Shown one piece after another: positions 23,176-29,455 of a stretch of DNA of 29,506 nucleotides (its first letter is position 1; every line of letters starts with the position of its first letter). Location of the stretch: the NCBI GenBank assembly GCA_038331135.1, contig JBBQOS010000007.1:1-29506 (forward strand), written 5' to 3'. The DNA is from UBA9337 sp038331135 (GTDB lineage Bacteria > Patescibacteriota > Minisyncoccia > Moranbacterales > UBA9337). Below the pieces are notes generated by a model that saw only the letters and a list, made by a program, of their open reading frames with translations, did no database searches and was not told the DNA's origin. The position numbers were made by a program, and so were the translations under genes.

Positions 23176-23343
23176 GTTATTCTGTACGAATTACCTGCCT
23201 ACCGACAGGCAGGCTAATTTTTACCAATATACTGATCAGCATCCGATTTACCTTTCAATGCATTCATATATTTGTACCCTATTTGTAATTCGTAAATATT
23301 AATCTTGTTTTAAATTATTTAAAAATTGTTTTGATCTGTAAAT
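23176..23343. repeat. Spacer palindrome B7 (rpsL-rpsG)
   Basis: TACGAATTAC (23185-23194) pairs exactly with GTAATTCGTA (23285-23294), around the same CCTGCC/GGCAGG hairpin as B1. The 47 bases nearest the start codon are almost identical to B1, 11.8 kb away. Confidence 0.9.
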
Positions 23344-23766
23344 TTAAGCCTTATCTTTTTTTGGTCTTTTGGCTCCATATTTGCTACGACCTCTATTTCT
23401 GCCATCCACTCCTGCTGTATCCAATACTCCTCTTACGATATGATAACGAACTCCGGGAAGATCTTTTACTCTTCCTCCGCGAATCATTACGATGGAGTGC
23501 TCTTGTAAATTGTGTCCGATTCCGGGGATATAGGCTGTGACTTCCATTCCGTTAGTTAGTCTTACCCGAGCGATTTTTCGCAAAGCTGAATTAGGTTTTT
23601 TGGGTGTGGTTGTTTTTACGCTCAAGCAAACTCCTCTTTTAAAAGGTCCTTGTGAATCAACAGGCTTATTTTGAAGCGTGTTAAAAACATAAGACATCGC
23701 AGGAGATTTAGTCTTCTTTTTAACTGTTTTTCTTGGTTTCTTTTTAAGTTGGTTTATTGTTGGCAT
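23344..23766 (-). CDS. rpsL: 30S ribosomal protein S12
   Basis: Located at the decoding centre. The protein has 140 residues. It shows MPTINQLKKKPRKTVKKKTK, an insert of about 14 residues around SYVFNTLQNKPVDSQ, TTTPKKPNSALRKIARVRL with the lysine of streptomycin-sensitive S12, and GGRVKDLPGVRYHIVRG with the Asp that is methylthiolated in many bacteria. The insert fits the long S12 form of Patescibacteria and some other phyla. First gene of the str cluster, with its own promoter. Confidence 0.98.
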   Translation of the reverse strand: MPTINQLKKKPRKTVKKKTKSPAMSYVFNTLQNKPVDSQGPFKRGVCLSVKTTTPKKPNSALRKIARVRLTNGMEVTAYIPGIGHNLQEHSIVMIRGGRVKDLPGVRYHIVRGVLDTAGVDGRNRGRSKYGAKRPKKDKA

Positions 23767-23837
23767 TACTTCTGATTTATAGTATAACTGTCACCCTTAC
23801 GATAGGTACACTACAATAAAAAATTAAATTCACTATT

Positions 23838-23896
23838 AAAAAAACTGCTACCTAGTAGCACAAAATAATATTATACAAAAGATTGGATTTTGTCAA
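23838..23896 (-). promoter_or_regulatory. rpsL promoter with hairpin at the predicted RNA start
   Basis: TTGACA (23896-23891) precedes TATAAT (23875-23870) by 15 nt, or TAATAT by 17 nt. About 10 nt downstream lies the perfect TGCTAC/GTAGCA hairpin (23860-23846), then G and seven T residues. The hairpin would begin within a few bases of the RNA 5' end. It leaves about a 100-nt leader. Confidence 0.65.
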
Positions 23897-24020
23897 ATAG
23901 CATCTCTAAGAATTATGAATTTATACCTGCTCGCTGATGCCTAATCTATATTTTTTGTTGAAATATTTATTGGTACATATTTGTTGGTTTTTTAGAAGGA
24001 TTGTATGTTGGGCGTGGCGG

Positions 24021-24141
24021 GCGGGCGAATTTACGAATTCTATCTGCCAGTAAGTATAAATTTCCAGCGAACTTGTCATTGCGAATTATTTTTGTACTCA
24101 AAAATAATTCGCAAAAGATTTGTAAATTCGGAGTGTAAATC
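24021..24141 (-). ncRNA. Structured 3' region of the small helical gene (possible RNA)
   Basis: Right after the stop codon of the helical orphan gene, the minus strand holds CGAATTTAC (near 24128) mirrored by GTAAATTCG (near 24030). Between them lies a perfect 14-bp hairpin at 24112-24081 with a 4-nt loop. There is no T run, so this is not a simple terminator. Whether it is a functional RNA or two nested repeats is open; the hairpin belongs to the TACT-loop family. Confidence 0.35.
24075..24116 (+). repeat. TACT-loop hairpin copy 1
   Basis: Flank GTCATTGCGA, arms ATTATTTTTG and CAAAAATAAT, loop TACT, then TCGCAA. Including the flanks, 14 bp pair perfectly (24081-24094 with 24099-24112). Confidence 0.8.
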
Positions 24142-24435
24142 TTAAATATTTCTCCTGGCGGCAAAATTAAAGGCGTAAAAATAATTTCTCCACGATTTTT
24201 CCGTTGAGCCATATTCATTCTCAAACGTAAAATAGTCTGCTAAAAATTCACGCAAACGTAAAAGCTCTCTCAGCTTTGAATTATTTTTTTCATCTTGAAT
24301 TGTAAAATCTAAAAGCTCCAATGACCTCTCAAAGGCCAAGCGAGAATATTCCAAATTATTTTTTTCTCTCCATTTTAAAGCCCTCTCAACTTCGCTCCCG
24401 ATATTAGCCATCTGCTCAAAAAAAGAAAGTTCCAT
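24142..24435 (-). CDS. Small all-helical orphan protein
   Basis: A 97-residue protein of a type I cannot name with certainty. It begins MELSFFEQMANIGSEVERAL and continues with a Trp/Arg/Asn-rich turn (KWREKNNLEYSR), an AFERSLELLDFTI helix, a LRELLRLREFLADYF helix, and ends with TEKSWRNYFYAFNFAARRNI. The regular helix pattern and conserved-looking aromatic end suggest a four-helix bundle. It lacks the RxxxxH motif of HEPN nucleases. It stands alone with a structured sequence right after its stop codon and a RhuM fragment upstream, so it may belong to a mobile or accessory module. A link to reverse-transcriptase modules of Patescibacteria is a vague recollection I cannot support here. Confidence 0.7.
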   Translation of the reverse strand: MELSFFEQMANIGSEVERALKWREKNNLEYSRLAFERSLELLDFTIQDEKNNSKLRELLRLREFLADYFTFENEYGSTEKSWRNYFYAFNFAARRNI

Positions 24436-24599
24436 CCATCTTCCGTCTGCCAGATTTTTATGTTAAATTTCCATTTATCCTATTAAGTAAGTTACTTCAA
24501 GAAATACATCTCCATAAGCAAACTCCCTTATATAAAAAATTATTTAATTTACCTCACATTATTTTTTGATACTACTGACTACAACGCTAACCAATTCAT

Positions 24600-24758
24600 C
24601 TATTGGCAAGCTTGTTTGGAGTTGACCAGATATCCAACGGCTATAATAGCATCCAGATTATACATTTCTATAGATCGATTTATTTTTCGCTTGCCCTCAA
24701 TTCCAACTGTTTCCATTTTGGACACAGTTGCTTTTTTCGAGTTGTGTTTACAATAATT
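24600..24758 (-). pseudogene. RhuM-family fragment
   Basis: The 357-nt stretch between alaS and the helical orphan has no intact gene, but the minus strand reads ATVSKMETVGIEGKRK from 24731, then INRSIEMYNLDAIIAVGYLV and NSKQACQ before a stop at 24600. This is the central part of RhuM ('virulence RhuM') proteins, whose consensus continues YNLDxIIxVGYRVxS-xxATQFRIWAT. The part before and after is missing. In another frame SLPIDELVSVVVSSIKK follows and could be the original C-terminus after an internal deletion (weak). It is a decayed accessory gene. Confidence 0.8.
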
Positions 24759-24792
24759 TCAACATTTAGAAAAATTAGAACATTTCCAACAT

Positions 24793-26604
24793 CTATTCTA
24801 TTACCGCTTTTATTCTCCTTACACCCGCCGATGAACTTTCTTCTTTTTTGATTTTAAAGACTCCTTTAATGTCACCAGTATTGGCCACGTGCGGTCCTCC
24901 ACAAATTTCATTAGAATATCCTTCTATTCTATAGACCTTAACTACATCACCATATTTATTTTGAAATGCGCCCTCCGCTCCACTATTTTTCGCCTCTTCC
25001 AAAGTCATTTCATTCATTTCTACGGGAACCTTGGCACCGATTGCCCCATTCACAAAATCTTCCACGGCTTTCTTTTCTTCATCAGTCATTTTCTCGGGAT
25101 GTGAAAAATCAAAGCGAAGTCTTTCGCCATTAATATTGGAGCCTTTTTGATGCACATTATCTCCGAGAACTTTTTGCAGTCCGGCTAACATAAGATGCGC
25201 TGTAGTGTGTAACTGAGTAGTTTCCTCTTTATTGTCCGCCAGTCCGCCCTTAAACATCCCAGCACTTGCTGTGCGAGAAAGGTCTTGATGTTTTTTTAAT
25301 CTTTCGCTAAATTTTTCTGCTAATTTATTTTCATCAATATTTATTTCACTATTTCTTAATTCCTCCAAAACTAATTCTAACGGAAAACCATAAGTCTGAT
25401 ACAAATCAAAAATATTTTTACCATCTACGCCCATTCCTTCGTTCTTAAATCTTAAATCATAAATCTTAAATCTTTTTATTCCTTTCTCCAAAGTCTTTCT
25501 AAATTTCTCTTCTTCTTTTTGCAATTCAGCTAAAACCTTTTCGTTTAAAACTTCATCATAAGCTTCTTTATAAATTTCTTGTACCACCTTAGCAATTTCT
25601 ATTGCAAAATTATTTTTAATTTCTAAAAGATGACCCTGTCTTACTGCGCGACGAATCAATCGACGAAGGATATAACCTCGTCCAGTGTTTTCTGGTAGCA
25701 CGCCATCAGCCAGCATAAAAACGGCTGCTTTGATATGATCAGCAACAATGCGCATTGATTTTTTTATCGCCTCGCTATCATCATATTTTTTATTGGAAAG
25801 CTCTTCGATTTTTTTAATGATTGGAGCAAATAAATTGGTTTGATAATTATCATCTAGACCATTAATGGCTGATAATACACGGATAAGTCCCATGCCCGTA
25901 TCTACATTTTGACTTTCCATTTTTACATATTCTCCTTTTTCATTTTTATGATATTCCATAAAAACATCATTCCAAATTTCCACCCAGTTATCATTGTCAT
26001 CATTGAAACTTTTTGGCACTTCATTTATATCTCCGACCCAATAAAACATTTCACTGTCCGGCCCGCATGGTCCCGTGACTCCGGCTGGTCCCCACCAATT
26101 ATTTTCGCGCGGTAATTTTGCAATTCTATCTATGGGTAAATTATTGGCTTCAAAGATTTCTTTCCAAATCTTATAAGCTTCGCTGTCAAAAGGAATTTCA
26201 TCTGGCATGCTCTCGTTTTCTCCAACAAAAACCGAGACTGCAATTCTATTTTTATCCAATCCTAACCATTTTTTATCAGTTAAAAATTCCCAACTCCACT
26301 TAATCGCTTCTTCTTTAAAATAATCCCCTAGCGACCAATTGCCCAGCATCTCAAAAAAAGTATGATGGGTGGTGTCGCCCACTTCATCGATGTCAATTGT
26401 ACGAATACATTTTTGCGCATTAGTCAATCTTGTCCCCTCGGGATGCTTTTCTCCCATTAAATATGGCACCAAGGGATGCATCCCTGCAGTAATAAAAAGA
26501 GTAGTCGGATCATTCTCTGGCACGATAGAAGCCGAAGGGATAATTTTATGCCCCTTGGATTTAAAAAATTCTAAATATTTTTTACGTAATTCTGTAGCTT
26601 TCAT
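24793..26604 (-). CDS. alaS: Alanyl-tRNA synthetase, short form without C-Ala domain
   Basis: Charges tRNA-Ala in the cytosol (class II synthetase). The catalytic core has MKATELRKKYLEFFKSKGH, TTLFITAGMHPLVPY, QKCIRTIDIDEVG, THHTFFEMLGNWSLGDYF and the VTGPCGPDSEMFY loop. The tRNA-recognition region has IRIVADH-like MRIVADHIKAAVFMLADG and NTGRGYILRRLIRRAVR. The editing domain has HTTAH and CGGPH zinc motifs. The protein stops at residue 603 after SSAGVRRIKAVIE, without the linker and C-Ala (DHHA1) domain of the usual about 870 residues. Residues about 375-386 (RFKIYDLRFKNEG) are encoded by a phrase repeat. Confidence 0.97.
   Translation of the reverse strand: MKATELRKKYLEFFKSKGHKIIPSASIVPENDPTTLFITAGMHPLVPYLMGEKHPEGTRLTNAQKCIRTIDIDEVGDTTHHTFFEMLGNWSLGDYFKEEAIKWSWEFLTDKKWLGLDKNRIAVSVFVGENESMPDEIPFDSEAYKIWKEIFEANNLPIDRIAKLPRENNWWGPAGVTGPCGPDSEMFYWVGDINEVPKSFNDDNDNWVEIWNDVFMEYHKNEKGEYVKMESQNVDTGMGLIRVLSAINGLDDNYQTNLFAPIIKKIEELSNKKYDDSEAIKKSMRIVADHIKAAVFMLADGVLPENTGRGYILRRLIRRAVRQGHLLEIKNNFAIEIAKVVQEIYKEAYDEVLNEKVLAELQKEEEKFRKTLEKGIKRFKIYDLRFKNEGMGVDGKNIFDLYQTYGFPLELVLEELRNSEINIDENKLAEKFSERLKKHQDLSRTASAGMFKGGLADNKEETTQLHTTAHLMLAGLQKVLGDNVHQKGSNINGERLRFDFSHPEKMTDEEKKAVEDFVNGAIGAKVPVEMNEMTLEEAKNSGAEGAFQNKYGDVVKVYRIEGYSNEICGGPHVANTGDIKGVFKIKKEESSSAGVRRIKAVIE
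25441..25482. repeat. Phrase repeat inside alaS coding sequence
   Basis: CTTAAATCTTAAATCATAAA and CTTAAATCTTT make near-tandem copies of an AAATCTT phrase. In frame it encodes KIYDLRFKNEG, in the linker between the core and the GKNIFDLYQTYGFP segment. Confidence 0.7.
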
Positions 26605-26653
26605 AATATTTTACTCTTAATCTATTTATAATTTTAATAATATTTATCTGTCT

Positions 26654-26684
26654 ATTATAATACAGAGATTGCCACAAAATACAA
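26654..26684 (-). promoter_or_regulatory. Possible promoter of alaS
   Basis: TATAAT (26659-26654) with TTGTAT 19 nt upstream, about 50 nt before the alaS start. The spacing is long and the -35 match is only 4 of 6. Confidence 0.35.
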
Positions 26685-26693
26685 GAAAGTGCC

Positions 26694-26738
26694 GTCTCTG
26701 CGAGCTTTATTTGTACCCAAAGAAAGCGTGGCAGTCTC
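26694..26738 (+). repeat. TACT-loop hairpin copy 2
   Basis: GTCTCTGCGA, arm GCTTTATTTG, loop TACC, arm CAAAGAAAGC (one mismatch), GTGGCAGTCTC. It is part of a cluster of three copies in the 288-nt spacer upstream of alaS, which has no other content beyond a weak promoter and a stray GAGATTGCCAC at 26666. Confidence 0.8.
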
Positions 26739-26760
26739 ATCAGCCTAGACTTACATCGCT

Positions 26761-26792
26761 CGAGATTGCCGCGGGAGTACCCTCGCAAAGAC
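26761..26792 (-). repeat. TACT-loop hairpin copy 3, shortest arms
   Basis: Read on the minus strand: GTCTTTGCGA, arm GGG, loop TACT, arm CCC, GCGGCAATCTCG. The flanks are intact while the arms are only three bases long. Confidence 0.85.
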
Positions 26793-26805
26793 CCTCCAAT
26801 AAACC

Positions 26806-26851
26806 GTCTCTGCAAATAAATATTATACTCAATATTTATGTGGCAGTCTCG
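26806..26851 (+). repeat. TACT-loop hairpin copy 4
   Basis: GTCTCTGCA, arm ATAAATATT, A-TACT-C, arm AATATTTAT, GTGGCAGTCTCG. Confidence 0.8.
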
Positions 26852-26892
26852 TAGTTCAAAACTCTACAAAATAAAACTTATTTCATCAAAAG

Positions 26893-27108
26893 CTATTTAA
26901 TCTTCCCTTTTAACTCTCTTTCTTCCACTCCACTCAATAGTCTTCCTTCTTTTTTAAATTCATTTGCAATCAAAGAGACTGCCCTAGCTTTATCAATCTT
27001 CTTGCTATCATAATCTCTTTCAATATTTCTCAAATTAGATTTCTGATAATCGCGCAAACTGATATTTTTTCCAGAGGCAAATTTTTCTACTTCATTTTCA
27101 AGACCCAT
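26893..27108 (-). CDS. Small charged helical protein, function unknown
   Basis: A 71-residue protein with no family I recognise. It is predicted to be mostly helical, with LENEVEKFASGKNISLRDYQ, SNLRNIERDYDSKKIDKA, and VSLIANEFKKEGRLLSGVEE. There is no membrane segment or cysteine. Codon use and composition match the neighbours. It is followed by the coiled-coil gene upstream on the same strand, and the pair may form a unit, though a repeat-like AT spacer separates them. Confidence 0.6.
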   Translation of the reverse strand: MGLENEVEKFASGKNISLRDYQKSNLRNIERDYDSKKIDKARAVSLIANEFKKEGRLLSGVEERELKGKIK

Positions 27109-27270
27109 ATTTTTATTAATTTAGATTTTATTTGAAATTAAATCTTAATTTATTAAAGTATTAAAGCATTTAGTTATTAGAAATTCATTCAAAACTCGAA
27201 ATTTAAAATTCTAAATTTAATATGAAATTCGTTAACTCTTTAATGCGTTAACTAAATAATAATTACTAAA
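27109..27270. repeat. AT-rich phrase repeats between two small genes
   Basis: Phrases of the type TTAAAGTATTAAAGC, GAAATTTAAAATTCTAAATT and GTTAACTCTTTAATGCGTTAA recur here. The last contains a TTAAC...GTTAA inverted pair. Confidence 0.5.
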
Positions 27271-27699
27271 TTACACTTCTCTTATTTCAACTTCTAAATT
27301 TTTAATTTCCCTATCCAAATCTCTTATTTCATCTTGCCATTGTTCTTTCTCGTGATTTTTGCTTTTTATTTTACCTTCAATTTCTGCATATTCAACTTGC
27401 ATCTTATCTAATTCAATCAGCACCATTTTTCTCATTTTCTTTTTTTCTTCTAAATTTTTCTCCATTTGAGACATATCATTTTCAATCACGCGCAATCTGC
27501 CTCGCTTACTCTCGGTGTCATCCCATAATTGGTTTTTATCTCTAGCTAAATATCTGCCATCCAAATCTATTTTATCAATTTTAGCTTTTTCCTTTTGGCG
27601 CGCTTCTTTGAGGGATATCAAATCTCTAGTCAAAGTTGCTCTTCGCATCCTTGCTTCATTCGGGTTGGTTTCATCTTTTGATTGTGTATTGTAGCTCAT
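27271..27699 (-). CDS. Coiled-coil protein, function unknown
   Basis: The 142-residue protein is almost entirely charged coiled coil. A short polar N-terminus (MSYNTQSKDETNPNEARMRR) is followed by heptad-like helices (RDLISLKEARQKEKAKIDKI, RVIENDMSQMEKNLEEKKK, EWQ-like EKEQWQDEIRDLDREIKNLE). There is no signal peptide, membrane segment or catalytic motif. It starts with ATTATATAATT-like sequence before ATG, similar to the starts in spacer family A. It lies between mnmA (upstream) and the small charged gene. Confidence 0.65.
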   Translation of the reverse strand: MSYNTQSKDETNPNEARMRRATLTRDLISLKEARQKEKAKIDKIDLDGRYLARDKNQLWDDTESKRGRLRVIENDMSQMEKNLEEKKKMRKMVLIELDKMQVEYAEIEGKIKSKNHEKEQWQDEIRDLDREIKNLEVEIREV

Positions 27700-27794
27700 A
27701 ATTATATAATTCCCTAAAATGATTTAAATGTTTATAGTATTTCCACTCAATCTCCTTTTATTGCCGACCTCAGTAAATGATGAAGTATCAGACA

Positions 27795-27815
27795 CAAAAA
27801 AACTGAAAGCAGTTT
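27795..27815 (-). terminator. Terminator of mnmA
   Basis: On the minus strand AAACTG, loop CTTT and CAGTTT (27815-27800) are followed by a T run, about 100 nt after the mnmA stop. Confidence 0.65.
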
Positions 27816-27916
27816 TATTTCTTGGATTCCCAAATTCTCAAATTTCTATATTTATATGATTTACACATTTCTATTTGGTTCATTAGAGTGTCCATTTAAA
27901 TATTGTATTCGTTTTA

Positions 27917-29074
27917 TCAAATAATTATTCCTCCACCTAAAACTGCACTTTCTTTTGAATAAAAAACTGCAGACTGTCCTGATGTGATGGCCTTTTGAGG
28001 TTGATCCAATTTTACTCTATAAATTTTATCCGCCCCATCTTTCGTCATTCTTATTTCTTCTATTATAGCACAAATTTCTTCTGTTCGATAACGAATTTTG
28101 ACGCTTGCCTCTAATGGAAACGTTAATCCAAAATCAATCCAATTGGCATTTTTAATTTCAAATTCATCTCGCCACAAATTTTCTACCAATTTATTAGCTA
28201 CCACCAACTGATTATTGGCAAGATCTTTTTTAACCACAAAATAAGGTCCATCTCCGCCCAAATTTATCCCTTTTCTCTGTCCAATTGTGTAAAAATGCAA
28301 GCCCTTATGCTTACCTAAAACCTTTCTTGAATTGTCCACAATTTTCCCGGGTTTGTTGGCGATTTTCTCGCTGATAAATTTATTAAAATCATTGTCAGCA
28401 ATGAAACAAACATCTTGTGATTCTTCTTCATTTTTTATTCCAAATCCATTCTCCTTGGCAATCTCACGCACTTCGCTCTTTAGATAATCTCCTAATGGAA
28501 AAATAATTCTCGCCAATTGAACCTCGGTCAAACGATACAGAAAATAACTCTGATCTTTGTCTGAATCTCTTGCAGTTAGTAGATTGTAGCTTGTAGCTTG
28601 TAAATTTTTATTAATTTTGGAAATTGGAAATTGAGATTTATTTGGAAATTGGAAATTGGAAACCTGCCTGCCGGTAGGCAAGATTGGAAATTCCTGCCCG
28701 AGGCGGGCATAGTGTCCCGTCGCCACAAAATTAATTCCTCGCTCGTTTGCTTCTTTAAGAAGAATTTTAAACTTCATCTGGGGATTACACATCACACAAG
28801 GATTAGGGGTAACCCCTTTCTTATAATCCGCTACAAATTTATCAATAATTTCTTTTTTAAAAATTCCTCGCGCGTCAATTTTATAAATGGGAATATTTAA
28901 TTTTTTAGCAATTTTTTGAGCAGACTGAAAATCTCGCTCACTTTTTTCACCGTCGATAAAATCCAAAAAAATCCCCTCAACTTCATAACCCTCTTTTTGC
29001 AATAATAAAGCCGTCACGGCGGAATCCACTCCCCCGCTCATACCGACTAAAATTTTTTGCTTTTCTTTTTTCAT
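27917..29074 (-). CDS. mnmA: tRNA 2-thiouridylase MnmA with repeat-derived insert
   Basis: Puts sulfur on uridine 34 of tRNA-Lys, -Glu and -Gln, using ATP and a persulfide carrier. The protein has 385 residues. The PP-loop is GMSGGVDSAV (11-20). The two catalytic cysteines are C96 in NPCVMCNPQMKF and C223 in SQDVCFI. GHYAR (120-124) and DKDQSYFLYRL (172-182) bracket the substrate region, and HFYTIGQRKGINLGG starts the central domain. Between them, residues about 126-164 are an insert absent from usual MnmA (LPTGRQVSNFQFPNKSQFPI and on), encoded by dispersed repeat DNA at 28583-28699. The frame is kept, so the enzyme may still work with a surface loop. Confidence 0.95.
   Translation of the reverse strand: MKKEKQKILVGMSGGVDSAVTALLLQKEGYEVEGIFLDFIDGEKSERDFQSAQKIAKKLNIPIYKIDARGIFKKEIIDKFVADYKKGVTPNPCVMCNPQMKFKILLKEANERGINFVATGHYARLGQEFPILPTGRQVSNFQFPNKSQFPISKINKNLQATSYNLLTARDSDKDQSYFLYRLTEVQLARIIFPLGDYLKSEVREIAKENGFGIKNEEESQDVCFIADNDFNKFISEKIANKPGKIVDNSRKVLGKHKGLHFYTIGQRKGINLGGDGPYFVVKKDLANNQLVVANKLVENLWRDEFEIKNANWIDFGLTFPLEASVKIRYRTEEICAIIEEIRMTKDGADKIYRVKLDQPQKAITSGQSAVFYSKESAVLGGGIII
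28583..28699. repeat. Dispersed repeats inside mnmA
   Basis: The insert contains GTAGCTTGTAGCTTGTA, several GGAAATTGGAAATT phrases, a CCTGCCTGCCGGTAGGCA palindrome and TGCCCGAGGCGGGCA. The GC palindromes are of the same type as those in ribosomal spacers B1 and B7. In frame it encodes LPTGRQ and NFQFPN-like residues. Confidence 0.85.
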
Positions 29075-29112
29075 ACAAATTAAGTTATTATCTGTTGTCT
29101 TTGCAAGCTACT

Positions 29113-29160
29113 GTCTTTGCGAGGAAATTGTGTACTCACAATTGACGCGGCAATCTCGAG
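29113..29160 (+). repeat. TACT-loop hairpin copy 5
   Basis: GTCTTTGCGAG, arm AATTGTG, loop TACT, arm CACAATT, GACGCGGCAATCTCGAG. Confidence 0.85.
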
Positions 29161-29170
29161 CGAACTACTT

Positions 29171-29227
29171 GTCTTTGCGAGTATTTAAATTATCTTTAAA
29201 GATGATTTTAACCGACGCAGCAATCTC
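29171..29227 (+). repeat. Divergent copy of the hairpin family
   Basis: GTCTTTGCGAG and GACGCAGCAATCTC flanks are intact, but the centre is a different near-palindrome around ATCTTTAAAGAT, without TACT. Confidence 0.7.
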
Positions 29228-29250
29228 CTGCGACAATTCATAAATCTAAC

Positions 29251-29295
29251 GAGACTGCCACATAATTTAAGAGTACTTAAATTATTCGCAGAGAC
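29251..29295 (-). repeat. TACT-loop hairpin copy 6
   Basis: Read on the minus strand: GTCTCTGCGA, arm ATAATTTAAG, loop TACT, arm CTTAAATTAT, GTGGCAGTCTC. The arms pair perfectly. Confidence 0.85.
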
Positions 29296-29349
29296 AATAG
29301 AGAGACGACGGGCGGACGGACTTCGATTTATCACCTCAACACTCCCATT

Positions 29350-29455
29350 TGTCATCCTCGCGAATGCGGGGATCTCATTGGATACTATTAAAAATATTCA
29401 AATTATTATTACGTAACACATTGCGTAATCTGTTACGTAACACGTTAAGTAACAA
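29350..29455. repeat. GTCATCC repeat and two 24-nt TTACGTAACAC units
   Basis: GTCATCCTCGCGAATGCGGG (29351-29370) is a common dispersed repeat type. TTACGTAACAC occurs at 29409-29419 and 29433-29443 with period 24; each unit has TTACG/CGTAA or TTAC/GTAA inverted ends. No gene is seen from 29075 to the window end. Confidence 0.6.

Noticed and set aside
23967..24224. 85-codon open frame overlapping the end of the helical orphan gene
   Set aside because: It starts inside the orphan in another frame and runs over two inverted repeats; its composition is explained by the repeats and it resembles no family.
24021..24435. Retron or diversity-generating element built from the orphan protein and structured RNA
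   Set aside because: No reverse transcriptase, template repeat or variable repeat is present in the window; only a small protein and hairpins are seen.
24603..24851. Plus-strand frame starting MASLFGVDQ, which recalls the RhuM N-terminus
   Set aside because: The minus strand of the same DNA gives a much longer and better RhuM match (ATVSKMETVGIEGKRK and YNLDAIIAVGYLV); the plus-strand likeness is only nine residues.
26582..26854. Open frames on both strands upstream of alaS
   Set aside because: They consist of the TACT-loop hairpin repeats and have no independent coding features.
26694..29295. CRISPR-like array from repeated GTCTYTGCGA units
   Set aside because: Copies are in both orientations, irregularly spaced, and the variable parts are self-complementary, unlike spacers; no cas genes are present.
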